Positions 40,883 through 48,810 of a stretch of 64,000 nt of DNA are shown one piece after another. Position 1 is the first letter of the stretch. Each line of letters opens with the position of its first letter. The notes below the pieces were generated by a model. The model made no database searches. It worked only from the letters and a program-made list of their open reading frames with translations, and was not told where the DNA came from. Position numbers and translations under genes: made by a program. The stretch is from positions 1,297,001-1,361,000 of the forward strand of contig NZ_UGHY01000002.1 of NCBI RefSeq assembly GCF_900450995.1, given 5' to 3'. This stretch comes from Haemophilus parainfluenzae. GTDB lineage: Bacteria; Pseudomonadota; Gammaproteobacteria; Enterobacterales; Pasteurellaceae.

Positions 40883-40919
40883 AACCGCACTTTGGGTAAC
40901 TAAAGTGCGGTTATTTTTT
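40883..40919 (+). terminator. Inverted uptake-sequence pair terminating rplKA
   Basis: AACCGCACTTT (40883-40893) pairs with AAAGTGCGGTT (40902-40912), followed by a T6 run. The transposon landed just after it, so it does not disturb the ribosomal operon. Confidence 0.82.
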
Positions 40920-40922
40920 GTG

Positions 40923-40930
40923 TTCTTTTC
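40923..40930 (+). repeat. Target-site duplication, left copy
   Basis: TTCTTTTC directly abuts the left inverted repeat and matches the copy at 51487-51494 exactly and in the same orientation. Confidence 0.9.
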
Positions 40931-40957
40931 CGGTATTATGTAGCAGTTGCACAAAGA
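40931..40957 (+). repeat. Left terminal inverted repeat of the transposon
   Basis: These 27 bp begin CGGTATTATGTAGCAG and end CACAAAGA. They are identical to the reverse complement of 51460-51486. The match stops at the inner edge. Confidence 0.95.
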
Positions 40958-40983
40958 CCAAAATTTAAACAAAACCGTACAAA

Positions 40984-41010
40984 AATGCCCTTATTTCGAT
41001 AAGGGCATTA
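40984..41010. terminator. Hairpin near the left transposon end
   Basis: AATGCCCTTAT pairs with ATAAGGGCATT around a TTCG loop. T-rich sequence follows on both strands. It would insulate the ribosomal operon from leftward transcription out of the transposon, or the reverse. Confidence 0.75.
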
Positions 41011-41036
41011 TTTTTATAAATGTATCTTACAGAATT

Positions 41037-41117
41037 CTACTTATTTTTCCATTTATCACTTTTCCGTTTTCTTCTAAACAGTCTTTCTCGTGGCTCTTCT
41101 AACAATATCTGTTGCAT
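41037..41117 (-). CDS. Gene remnant or very small basic ORF at the transposon's left end
   Basis: A 26-codon frame (MQQILLEEPRERLFRRKRKS, ending WKNK) is extremely basic. The same frame is open a further ten codons upstream (LFQPKSAI) to a TGA. No ribosome site is seen, and it looks like the tail of a longer protein rather than a gene. It lies in the 343-bp gap between rplA and the membrane protein gene; the rest of that gap holds the inverted repeat and two hairpins. I do not recognise the parent. Confidence 0.3.
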   Translation of the reverse strand: MQQILLEEPRERLFRRKRKSDKWKNK

Positions 41118-41173
41118 TATCGCAGATTTAGGTTGAAATAGTCACTTTTGGTTTTAGACAAAATTAAATAAAA

Positions 41174-41194
41174 ATAGCGAGTGATACTCGCTAT
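41174..41194 (-). terminator. Terminator of the two-gene transposon module
   Basis: ATAGCGAGT pairs with ACTCGCTAT around a 3-nt loop, just downstream of the membrane protein stop codon on the minus strand and followed by a T-rich run. Confidence 0.75.
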
Positions 41195-41199
41195 TTATA

Positions 41200-41739
41200 T
41201 CAATTATGAATCCTATCAATTAGGAAAAATAAACCTAACAGAGTAACAAATATTATATTAAATAGAAATGTAAGATATATAAAAGAAAGTAATTGTTTAA
41301 AATATATATAATAATCAGAATTTATTAATGATGTAATATTAGGTAATGATAATTGCGCTAAACCACCTAAGAAATATAAAAATATACTCATAAATGCCAG
41401 ATAGCCAAAAAGATGAGTTAAAAATAATCTTCTTGTTAAATTTTTACCTCCTAATTTTGGAGGTGTTCCTGACATTACTTGATCAATTTCAGGTCTAGAG
41501 AATGTTGCTACAGCTGCTAGTGAAGCGATATAAAATCCTGATAATATCTGTAATATACCATTTACTAGATTAACAATACTAGAATTACCAAGAAAACGCA
41601 TAGGATGTTCTAAATTAGAATTAACTATTATAAATAATAGAGAGCATAATATAGGTAGTATATAATCAAATACTCTTTTCTCTCCATGCTTTATCTTTAA
41701 ATACCGCAAGGGTGATAAGATCTTTCCCAATACAGACAT
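41200..41739 (-). CDS. Unrecognised four-helix membrane protein, second gene of a two-gene module
   Basis: This 179-residue protein has four hydrophobic segments: YILPILCSLLFIIV (about 26-40), a second after FLGNSSIVNLVNGILQILSG, a third in LFGYLAFMSIFLYFLGG, and a fourth at the C-terminus (LFNIIFVTLLGLFFLI). A polar loop EIDQVMSGTPPKLGGKNLTRR separates helices 2 and 3. It has no signal peptide. The ATG lies 2 bp after the stop of the upstream gene, and its ribosome site (CGGAGA) overlaps that gene's last codons, so translation is coupled. I cannot assign a family. Coupling to a cytosolic partner inside a defence transposon fits a sensor-plus-membrane-effector system, but this is inference. 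Confidence 0.7.
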   Translation of the reverse strand: MSVLGKILSPLRYLKIKHGEKRVFDYILPILCSLLFIIVNSNLEHPMRFLGNSSIVNLVNGILQILSGFYIASLAAVATFSRPEIDQVMSGTPPKLGGKNLTRRLFLTHLFGYLAFMSIFLYFLGGLAQLSLPNITSLINSDYYIYFKQLLSFIYLTFLFNIIFVTLLGLFFLIDRIHN

Positions 41740-41741
41740 AA

Positions 41742-42722
41742 TTATCTCCGTATATCTTTTTTCAAGATATTAATCATCTTGTTCACTAATTCTTGATGTA
41801 TATTGTTTTGACACGAATTAATAGGATCCGATAATTGCACTTTTTCTCTAGAGGCAAATTGAGCCTTTGCTACATCATCAAAAGCATCTTCATAACTGCT
41901 GATACTTGTATTTTCTGAGGGTATATTATAATAAGTAGAAGATACTCTATCATTTTCAGATTTAGTTATTTTCAATCTAGAGAACCCTTTTTCTTTAGCG
42001 AAATTTGCTACTTTAGTTATAGCATCTAAGGCTGTCTTTCCAACAGATTTATTTTTTCTTTTTATTACCAGTCTCTCTTCCTTAATAACTGTTGTCCCCT
42101 CTTCATCTAATCCTGATAATCTTTCTGTTCTGATTGCTGAAATATCGCATAAGTAGCCTTTTTTAAACGACTCTTCAAAACTACTAGATGCAAAAAAATC
42201 AATATTGAAAATTGGTCGACAATCTATCTCTGCATTGTTTTCTAGCTTTCTTAAAAAACTAAATTTAGTATGCTTTTTAGTAAAATGAGTTAATATCTCA
42301 GCGATGGTACTTTTAGTTAAGCCCGGAACTTCTTCTAAAACTGCTCGATATTGAGTTTTTAAACTAGGCTCGTATGGCTCTACATCAATTACTATATGTG
42401 CCGTTACTGCAATTCCTTCATTCGCATTCTTTTTCACAATTCTTGTAACTCCTGTATGAAGATGAGAAAAAGAAGGATCAGATGCTTTTCCATTAGAAAA
42501 TTGCACTAAAATAACTAAAAATTTATCATCTATTAGTTCAGTCTTAACAATATTAAAGGAAACAGTGCCGTGTTGTCTTAGATAAACTTCATTAGGTAGA
42601 ATTTTAGAAAATGGCTTTATTAGTTCATCCATTGGTATAGAAGGAGCATCCTCAGGCGTAGAATCAAGAGTAACCTCACATTCCACAACAAATCTTTCCA
42701 TATCAACTAACATTAAGCTCAT
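41742..42722 (-). CDS. Unrecognised cytosolic protein, first gene of a two-gene module
   Basis: This 326-residue soluble protein is rich in Lys/Glu/Ser and has no membrane or signal segment. I recognise no catalytic motif. Its first half looks beta-rich (VVECEVTLDST, VSFNIVKTELIDDKFLVILVQF, VTAHIVIDVEPYEP). The middle has an alpha region (GLTKSTIAEILTHFTKKH). A later stretch, TALDAITKVANFAKEKGFSRLKITKS, could be a compact alpha/beta segment. Codon use is AT-rich, unlike the flanking ribosomal genes. It is translationally coupled to the membrane protein. A shorter start at ATG 42698 is possible (MERFVVECEV). Function unknown; the module is a candidate defence system because of where it lies. 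Confidence 0.7.
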   Translation of the reverse strand: MSLMLVDMERFVVECEVTLDSTPEDAPSIPMDELIKPFSKILPNEVYLRQHGTVSFNIVKTELIDDKFLVILVQFSNGKASDPSFSHLHTGVTRIVKKNANEGIAVTAHIVIDVEPYEPSLKTQYRAVLEEVPGLTKSTIAEILTHFTKKHTKFSFLRKLENNAEIDCRPIFNIDFFASSSFEESFKKGYLCDISAIRTERLSGLDEEGTTVIKEERLVIKRKNKSVGKTALDAITKVANFAKEKGFSRLKITKSENDRVSSTYYNIPSENTSISSYEDAFDDVAKAQFASREKVQLSDPINSCQNNIHQELVNKMINILKKDIRR

Positions 42723-42933
42723 TAAATAACCTATACCTTATTTTGTTTAATTTATGGGAGCTATTATAGAATTTAGTAAGATTTTTTTCTACAAAAATAG
42801 CTTGTCATTTATATTTTAGCCCATTCTTACATAAAGGTTTTGAAGGTTTTATAGTCCATCTTTTTTAACATATACATTAAGTGGCGTGTGTGTCATGGTT
42901 TCCATCATTGTTCCTTATGTTGTTTTAAATTAT

Positions 42934-44037
42934 TTAGGCTACGGCTAAATATTGGTTATCGTTTGAGGCTTCCAAACACAAACTTTCTAATCCGAATTTT
43001 GCCGTAGGCTTCTTATTTCCCTGCCAGTAACCGGTTAAATCTCGTGAAGGTCTCGCTTTCAAACAGCGTTTTAGTACGTTGTCGAATTTGTCTTTATCTG
43101 ACTGGTAACGAAAATCCTCACGCCATGCAGTTTCATTCGCATAGTGCATCATGTAATTATTTCCCATCTTATGATACACACCCATAATCATTCTTCTAAA
43201 TCTTGCAAAGAAGGATTCTGCTAGGTTATTAGTGGTGCCGTCAATCGAACAATACTCTTGTGAATGATTTACGCGACATAAGTCATAGTGAAATGCCAAG
43301 CCATCATAAGCAGGATTTTCATCAGCGCAAATTGTAGATTTTGGTGCGACTAAGCGATGTGTTAAAGCAAGCATATCATCAGCATTTTCCTCTTTAACTA
43401 ATGCAACGAGAGTGCGGTCGGCTCCTTTTATTATTTCCTGATTTGCAGCTTGTTGACGGAAAACCATAACGCAGGATTTATCTTTACGTTGGTGACATCT
43501 CTTACGTCTATCAATTCGCTTATGTTTAAAATTTTTGGGGCGAAGGTAGTTATTCACATAACAACCATCAATATGAATAATGCCAGTGAGTGCTGTGTAA
43601 TCTTGCGTTTTTTCAACTGCTTCACGAAATTTATGTAGTAACGCCCATGACGTTTTATATTGCACACCAATATGATGAGATAAGTTAAGAGCAGAAATAC
43701 CTTTACTATTGATAGTGAAATAATAAACCGATAACAGTAGCTTTTTTAGGGAAAGTTTAGTGTGCTGAAAAATTGTACCACTTTTTACAGAAAAACGATG
43801 TTGGCAATGCTTGCACTGCCATTGCTTACGAGAAGAAATAAAATAGGCTTTATGCTCAATCTGGCAACGAGGACATTGAACAGTATGAAAACAATGAGAA
43901 TTTCCCCAACGAGCATTTTTTAGAAGAATGAGTATTTCTGTATCAGATAAATCGTAAATAGCGAACGCAGAGAGGTTGCGAAGTGCAGAAAGTAAAAGTG
44001 GTGATGTTTTCTTGTTGTTTTTCATTTTTTCGTTCAA
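42934..44037 (-). CDS. IS1595-family transposase, first copy
   Basis: An N-terminal zinc ribbon (CPRCQIEHKAYF, then CKHCQHRF) leads to the ISXO2-like DDE domain. Acidic residues are in IHIDGCYVN and ICADENPAYD, and the last in TTNNLAESFFARFRR. At 367 residues it is a normal full-length enzyme. It is a diverged paralogue of the transposase at 49448: both share KQWxCKxC-type and NNxAESxFxRF motifs. It could be a nested IS or a second transposase of the large element. I found only a weak candidate for its own inverted ends (CTACAAAA at 42789 and its complement at 44065). Confidence 0.87.
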   Translation of the reverse strand: MNEKMKNNKKTSPLLLSALRNLSAFAIYDLSDTEILILLKNARWGNSHCFHTVQCPRCQIEHKAYFISSRKQWQCKHCQHRFSVKSGTIFQHTKLSLKKLLLSVYYFTINSKGISALNLSHHIGVQYKTSWALLHKFREAVEKTQDYTALTGIIHIDGCYVNNYLRPKNFKHKRIDRRKRCHQRKDKSCVMVFRQQAANQEIIKGADRTLVALVKEENADDMLALTHRLVAPKSTICADENPAYDGLAFHYDLCRVNHSQEYCSIDGTTNNLAESFFARFRRMIMGVYHKMGNNYMMHYANETAWREDFRYQSDKDKFDNVLKRCLKARPSRDLTGYWQGNKKPTAKFGLESLCLEASNDNQYLAVA

Positions 44038-44520
44038 CGTGCATAATCAACTTTCAACTTATTGTTTTGTAGCCAATAAGTCATGTTTCTCTTGCTAAAT
44101 TGGTTGAACAAATTAAATATAAAAAAAGCAAACGAGAAGATTTGCTTAAAAGTGGGAATATTCTAGTTCAAAATTTACTTAGTTTGCAATAAAAAGATGC
44201 CCTTTAAAGCTCTTATCGCCATCACTATAACAGCAAGAATATTGATTAATTAAGGTTATGAGCCATGTGAATTTCCTTGTGTTGCAAGGTGTTAGCCAAA
44301 CGCTGGAAATGAGAAATCGCCCACTTGAAAATCTTAAGTCAGCTCAAAGCGTTTGGGTTTTGAATACCTATGAACACTACAAGGAAATCATGCTAGAAAT
44401 CAATAAACCGAAAGGCATAATGCTTGCCAGTTAGCCGAGTAATTGGCTTAGTGATTTACTGGGGCTTACTAAAAGTATTGAGCAAGACTATTATAAATGT
44501 ATTCACACAACAATTTTATA
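44038..44520. other. 483-bp stretch with gene debris inside the transposon
   Basis: This stretch holds no intact gene. At 44090-44190 a plus-strand frame reads LVEQIKYKKSKREDLLKSGN and ends ...LLSLQ-stop, like the tail of a longer protein. A second frame begins at 44258 (separate entry). Both suggest a lost phage- or plasmid-like gene region between the transposase and the HEPN gene. Confidence 0.4.
44258..44434 (+). pseudogene. Short remnant ORF with an in-frame stop
   Basis: ATG 44258 opens a 58-codon frame (MSHVNFLVLQGVSQTLEM, later VLNTYEHYKEIMLEI) ending at TAG 44432-44434. The same frame continues after the stop (PSNWLSDLLGLTKSIEQDYY) to about 44520, so a C-to-T type change may have split an ~88-residue protein. 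TAAGG lies too close to the ATG to be a good ribosome site. I do not recognise the family. Confidence 0.35.
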
Positions 44521-45312
44521 TTAAAGTCCAATAACTAATTGTCTCATTACTCTATACGCCGCTTCGTAAACTTTATTTGTATCTTTATCAGGGGCAATTT
44601 CCCCGTGAAATAAAGCATTTCTTAAATTATAAATTATTTCTAAAGTAGCTTTATAAATTAAATCTTCATTATCAATAAACTGATATTCTCCAATCTTTAA
44701 ATAAGGCTCAGATTTTGTTAATAATGAAATCTTTTTTCTTGGATTAGCTTCTTCAAAAATTCCATTGATCTTACGTTTCTGAGAATCACTTAAACATTTA
44801 AATTCTTTGTCACAATTAAAATGCGCTAAATCATACTCGTTGTGAGTATAGCATAATACAGTTTTTTTACTTGAATTCTTCACTGTGGCAGTGACTCTTT
44901 TTATACCAACTCGTTCTAATTCAATATGAACGTGATATGAAATATTTCTATTAGAATAGTTTTGTGTTAAATTTTTTTTATCTAGCTCTACCATAAATTC
45001 TTCAAAATATAGTCTATCTCCGCCATATACTATATGATTATTTAATAAACAATAATGGAAGTGAGCGAGATTATTTTTAAAGTACGAGCTATCTTCATTA
45101 TTTCCATTTAGTAAACTTAAAAATCTCTTCCTAAATAAGCATTCTGGAGATGATTTTATTTGATTAATGGCTTCTCTATCTGTTTTTAAGTTAGGATAAG
45201 AATTTTTATACCAAGCATTAAATGAAATCCAACTTTTAACAAAATATGTGAAGTAATCTATATCAGATAATGACTTCCATTTTTCTATATTATCAGTGTA
45301 CATTGCAGTCAT
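44521..45312 (-). CDS. HEPN-domain protein linked to the restriction system
   Basis: The C-terminal region carries the HEPN signature R-x4-H as RNALFH (residues 231-236, in IIYNLRNALFHGEI). The N-terminal FTYFVKSWISFNAWY is also characteristic of this helical group. Many HEPN proteins are metal-independent RNases in toxin or defence systems; others are only binding modules, so RNase activity is inference. ATG 45312 (AAGGA about 10 nt upstream) lies inside the end of the specificity frame, overlapping it by 20 bp, so the two are translationally coupled. It is 263 residues and has no adjacent MNT antitoxin. It may act as a backup suicide effector if restriction fails. Confidence 0.72.
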   Translation of the reverse strand: MTAMYTDNIEKWKSLSDIDYFTYFVKSWISFNAWYKNSYPNLKTDREAINQIKSSPECLFRKRFLSLLNGNNEDSSYFKNNLAHFHYCLLNNHIVYGGDRLYFEEFMVELDKKNLTQNYSNRNISYHVHIELERVGIKRVTATVKNSSKKTVLCYTHNEYDLAHFNCDKEFKCLSDSQKRKINGIFEEANPRKKISLLTKSEPYLKIGEYQFIDNEDLIYKATLEIIYNLRNALFHGEIAPDKDTNKVYEAAYRVMRQLVIGL

Positions 45313-46723
45313 TAGTTTGTTTTCCTTTTATAAAATCCAAAGCTGATTCTTGATCTTTTTCAATTGCTAACTCAACAGCTTTCTTAGCTTTTTCTAACAA
45401 TCCTTTACTCTTAATACGTAAGTAATTAGATTGTCGGATTAAATCGGCGATTTGGGTTTGAATTTTCTCTTCTACATTTGGAATAACAATTTGTTTAATA
45501 TCATTTGCAGAAATATTTGTTTGAACGCCACCAGTTCCCATACGCTCTAATTGATATTTTCCGATAATCGAATTAATGATGAGCGGCAATACCTCGACAT
45601 TAATATTTTGAGGAGAGATTCGCATGATTCTTTGATTTACTACCGCATTTACACCTTTAGGCACTTTACAAGAGTTTCCAATAGTACCAGACATTGATAT
45701 TAGTATGTCATTTTCATTTGCAACATCTTTAGAACTTAAACTAATATCTCCTTGTGGAATCAACATAGCATTAGATATATCTAATGTGCCATTCCCGATA
45801 TTATTAATTCGGATTAAAGGGATTCCCGTTTCTGTATATGTCTCACTTTTGTAAGCAAAACCAGTTGAAAAATCTTTAATAAAATAATCTAAGGTATTAT
45901 ATCCTTTAGGATAGCTCTTGATTTTATCTATCAATTTTTCATACTTTTCCTGATAAAACTCCGCATCCAGCCTACCCGATGTACCGAAACTGTTGGAAAA
46001 GGATTTGATATTGACCTTTTGTAATGGCGGGTTGAAGTCTTTTAAACCTAAATGCTCTAAAAGCAGGTTTTGGGCTTGCTCGTAAACTATTTTTGATTGA
46101 CGTAATTTTTGATGAGCCAATTCACATTGCCCTTGAATACTTTCATGAAATTCATCATCAAAAACAGGTATCAACATCTCATTTATCTTGTACACAAATA
46201 AACTTAGCTGAACATTTCCTGTTGATTCTCGCAGAGATTGAAATCGTCCATATTTTGAATTTAAAAATGTAGAAAGATAATAAGCAGGGATATTTTCTTT
46301 TATACGGATAATTCCAACATGACGATCCGAATTTGCTGGTAATTGTTCTTGTTGAACAACCGCTGTATTTCCAATTGTTCCGACTGTTGAAATAATGACA
46401 TCATTTAGCCTTAATGCCGTTTTAGGATTTTCTTTATGCTGTTTAGTCGAAATATACGCATTTCCAGATAAATCAAAATAATTATCTTTTGGCGATTTAG
46501 CTGAAATCAAATTGATTTCACTGTTTTCACAAAAATCGATTGAACTGTGAATCCCATCTGTAACACTCGCAATCTCTGAAATACGCTTATACTTCCACTT
46601 TTTGATTTGACTCAATAGCTGAATATTTTCTTTCTTAAAAAATTCAGCATCTAATCTTAATTTGTTATGTTCAAAAATTAATTCGGAAAATTTAACAACT
46701 TGAATCTCCACCCCCCCCAACAA
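45293..46723 (-). CDS. Specificity (S) part of a restriction-modification enzyme, probably fused to the upstream gene
   Basis: Two target-recognition domains of HsdS type are seen: one about residues 10-200 (LRLNDVIISTVGTIGNTAVV, then STFLNSKYGRFQSL) and one about 250-440 (ENDILISMSGTIGN, IINSIIGKYQLERM). Each is followed by a helical spacer (LAHQKLRQSKIVYEQAQNLL; IRQSNYLRIKSKGLLEKAKK). No ATG fits the start. Read upstream, this frame runs through a G8 tract (plus strand C8, 46711-46718) and back into the methylase gene as LSPFDATKYQRLLGGVEIQ. One added G at 46763-46765 would fuse the two frames into a single 1,160-residue enzyme. I therefore regard this ORF as the C-terminal third of one RMS protein. 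Confidence 0.85.
   Translation of the reverse strand: MLGGVEIQVVKFSELIFEHNKLRLDAEFFKKENIQLLSQIKKWKYKRISEIASVTDGIHSSIDFCENSEINLISAKSPKDNYFDLSGNAYISTKQHKENPKTALRLNDVIISTVGTIGNTAVVQQEQLPANSDRHVGIIRIKENIPAYYLSTFLNSKYGRFQSLRESTGNVQLSLFVYKINEMLIPVFDDEFHESIQGQCELAHQKLRQSKIVYEQAQNLLLEHLGLKDFNPPLQKVNIKSFSNSFGTSGRLDAEFYQEKYEKLIDKIKSYPKGYNTLDYFIKDFSTGFAYKSETYTETGIPLIRINNIGNGTLDISNAMLIPQGDISLSSKDVANENDILISMSGTIGNSCKVPKGVNAVVNQRIMRISPQNINVEVLPLIINSIIGKYQLERMGTGGVQTNISANDIKQIVIPNVEEKIQTQIADLIRQSNYLRIKSKGLLEKAKKAVELAIEKDQESALDFIKGKQTNDCNVH
46711..46718. repeat. Homopolymer tract G8 (C8 on the plus strand) in the RMS gene
   Basis: Eight consecutive G on the coding strand lie at the junction between the methylase and specificity parts (TTG then G8 then TGGAG). 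Tracts of this length are classic slipped-strand sites in Haemophilus. Loss or gain of one base would break or restore the specificity half. Confidence 0.8.
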
Positions 46724-46752
46724 CCGCTGATATTTCGTGGCATCAAAGGGGC

Positions 46753-48774
46753 TTAGGGCTTTCCCACAAAAGACAATTTTTCTTTTTTAGCAAATTCTAA
46801 AAAGGCTTCAGCTATCCCATCTTGAGTTTTACCATCGTGGTTAAACAGGTCGTGCTTAACGATTAAATGTCCGTGGCTATCCAGCAAAGGTGAGCCATCT
46901 TCATTACGGACAAAGATTTTATCGCCGCTGTTGTCTTTACTCGGTTCTTGCATGGTAGCAAAGAAAATCGGGTAATCTTCGACTTTCGGGCAAAGTTCAT
47001 CATGCCATTTTTGTACGAATAAAACGCTGGTTTTGGTGCCAGTATGTGGTTTAAATACGTTCCCATGCAAACCAACTACGGCAAGGATGCGACAACGTTC
47101 CGCAATAAATTCGCGGATGGCTTTATCGGAGCTATTATTGAAACGCCCCTGCGGTAATACAATTGCCATTCGTCCCCCATCTTTTAAGAAATCCAGATTG
47201 CGTTCGATGAAGAGAATATCACGCCCAACTTTAGTTTGAGCTTTGCCATTGGGCTTTTTGCCCAGTTCATATTTCGCCAAAATGCGACTTTCTTTAATGT
47301 CACCAGCAAAAGGTGGATTTGCCATCAATACATCGAATTTAAAATCTCTATTACTATCCTTACTTGCTCGAAGCTTTCTGATTTTTTTCCAGCCTTCCCC
47401 ATAGGTATCCAGCCATTCAGTATCTCCAACAATCTCTTTTTTTGTATTGCCTGTTTTTTCATCCCAGCGTTCCCAATCTAAAGTATTTAAATGAAGAACA
47501 TTCGTCTGTCCATCACCTGCAATAAGATTTAATGTTCTTGCAACACGTACTGCTTTTTCATCAAAATCTATTGCAAAGACTTTAGTGGTTACATAATCTG
47601 TACACTCAATAGGTTTTGCTTCACTGGTAAATAAATGGCTCTTATGTAATCCTTTCTCTTTAAGGATTTGTTCCCATACATGAAAAATTGTATGTACAGG
47701 GAATCCACAACTACCAGATGCAGTATCAATTATGCTTTCATCCTTTGTAGGATTAAGCATTTTTACACACATATCAATGATATAACGAGGAGTAAAATAC
47801 TGTCCTTTCTCGCCCTTGCTTGATTTACTTATTAGATATTCGAAAGCTTCATCGACTACATCTAAGTTAGAATTGAATAATTTCACATCTTGAAGTGATG
47901 ACACACAAACAGATAAATGTGATGGCGTAAGTTGAATTTTTGCATCTTCAGAGAATACACCTTCCCATTTTTCATTCGCTTTTTCAAATAAAGATTGAAT
48001 TTTATTTTTTAATTCAATTTCTGTATTACCATTATTTCTGAACTCTAAATATCGATCTTTATTTCTTCCACTTTGCATTTCATCATAAAGTTTTGTGAAG
48101 ATAAGTTTAAATACTTCTTCGAATACATCTATTCCTGCGTTCGCTAGAACTTCATCCTCCATTTCTAGAATAAGATCTTTTAATGATTTTCTCTCATTGA
48201 CTAATTTATCACGTTTAATTAGATCACTTATTGTGTAGCGCTCGTTTAATATATCTGAAAGTTTTTCATTTACATTAGGGATATTAGGTATATCTTCAAA
48301 ATAGTTAGGATCTTTGCGGTGATAAAATGAAATTGACTCACCATTTGTCCAAACTCCCATCGGTGAACCAGTAGCGTTGCAATAAGATTTTAATTGTTCT
48401 TTACCATCTTTTAATTTTGGTTTTTTTAATTCAACGATAATATAAGCTGAACCTATATTATCTTTATCTTGAATAATAATATCCGCACGCTTTTCTTCTC
48501 TACCAAAATTTACCGCACTTTCCACGCTTATTCTATCTATTGGATAACGGTATTTATTAATAAGAGTAGATAAATATAGCTGTCTAATAACCTCTTCAGG
48601 AGTTAGTTTGATTTCTTTTTTTCGGATAAGACAAGTGACAAAATAGACTGTTTTTTCTTTTTGTTCTTTTAAAATTATTTTTTCTTCTAATTCCCTAATT
48701 TGATCTTGCGTAAATTGGGTTAATTTATATTGACTATCTTTAAGGATGGTTTCTAATTTAATAGTGTTAGTCAT
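46753..48774 (-). CDS. Restriction endonuclease-methyltransferase (R-M) subunit, BcgI/type IIG-like
   Basis: The N-terminus is a PD-(D/E)xK nuclease of the HsdR_N kind: Asp98 in KRADIIIQ, then Glu115 and Lys117 in IIVELKKPK. An N6-adenine methyltransferase domain follows, with GQYFTPRYIIDMCV, SAM-binding DTASGSCGF and catalytic NPPF (486-489). There is no helicase, so this is not a classical type I HsdR/HsdM set; cleavage and methylation share one chain and depend on the S part. The stop at 46753 follows FVGKP; a one-base change at 46763-46765 would run on into the S domains. GGGAGG lies 6 nt before ATG 48774. An uptake word lies at 48512-48520. The expression control region upstream is unusual (leader ORF entry). 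Confidence 0.87.
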   Translation of the reverse strand: MTNTIKLETILKDSQYKLTQFTQDQIRELEEKIILKEQKEKTVYFVTCLIRKKEIKLTPEEVIRQLYLSTLINKYRYPIDRISVESAVNFGREEKRADIIIQDKDNIGSAYIIVELKKPKLKDGKEQLKSYCNATGSPMGVWTNGESISFYHRKDPNYFEDIPNIPNVNEKLSDILNERYTISDLIKRDKLVNERKSLKDLILEMEDEVLANAGIDVFEEVFKLIFTKLYDEMQSGRNKDRYLEFRNNGNTEIELKNKIQSLFEKANEKWEGVFSEDAKIQLTPSHLSVCVSSLQDVKLFNSNLDVVDEAFEYLISKSSKGEKGQYFTPRYIIDMCVKMLNPTKDESIIDTASGSCGFPVHTIFHVWEQILKEKGLHKSHLFTSEAKPIECTDYVTTKVFAIDFDEKAVRVARTLNLIAGDGQTNVLHLNTLDWERWDEKTGNTKKEIVGDTEWLDTYGEGWKKIRKLRASKDSNRDFKFDVLMANPPFAGDIKESRILAKYELGKKPNGKAQTKVGRDILFIERNLDFLKDGGRMAIVLPQGRFNNSSDKAIREFIAERCRILAVVGLHGNVFKPHTGTKTSVLFVQKWHDELCPKVEDYPIFFATMQEPSKDNSGDKIFVRNEDGSPLLDSHGHLIVKHDLFNHDGKTQDGIAEAFLEFAKKEKLSFVGKP

Positions 48775-48810
48775 TAGAAACCTCCCATAAGTTTTGAAAG
48801 GTTGGTATAA

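Noticed and set aside
40857..41199. A tRNA or other stable RNA after rplA
   Set aside because: Only terminator hairpins and the transposon end are visible; no cloverleaf or T-loop sequence was found.
41200..42722. Kiwa-type defence system (four-helix protein plus soluble partner)
   Set aside because: The gene plan is similar, but I could not recognise KwaA or KwaB sequence features, and the soluble gene comes first. The pair is left unassigned.
42789..44072. Inverted ends of a separate IS around the first transposase
   Set aside because: Only an 8-bp core (CTACAAAA) matches and no flanking duplication is seen; too weak to call a nested element.
46753..48774. Classical type I restriction system (HsdR, HsdM, HsdS)
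   Set aside because: There is no helicase-containing HsdR gene. The nuclease motif is at the N-terminus of the methylase, as in BcgI-like or type IIG enzymes.
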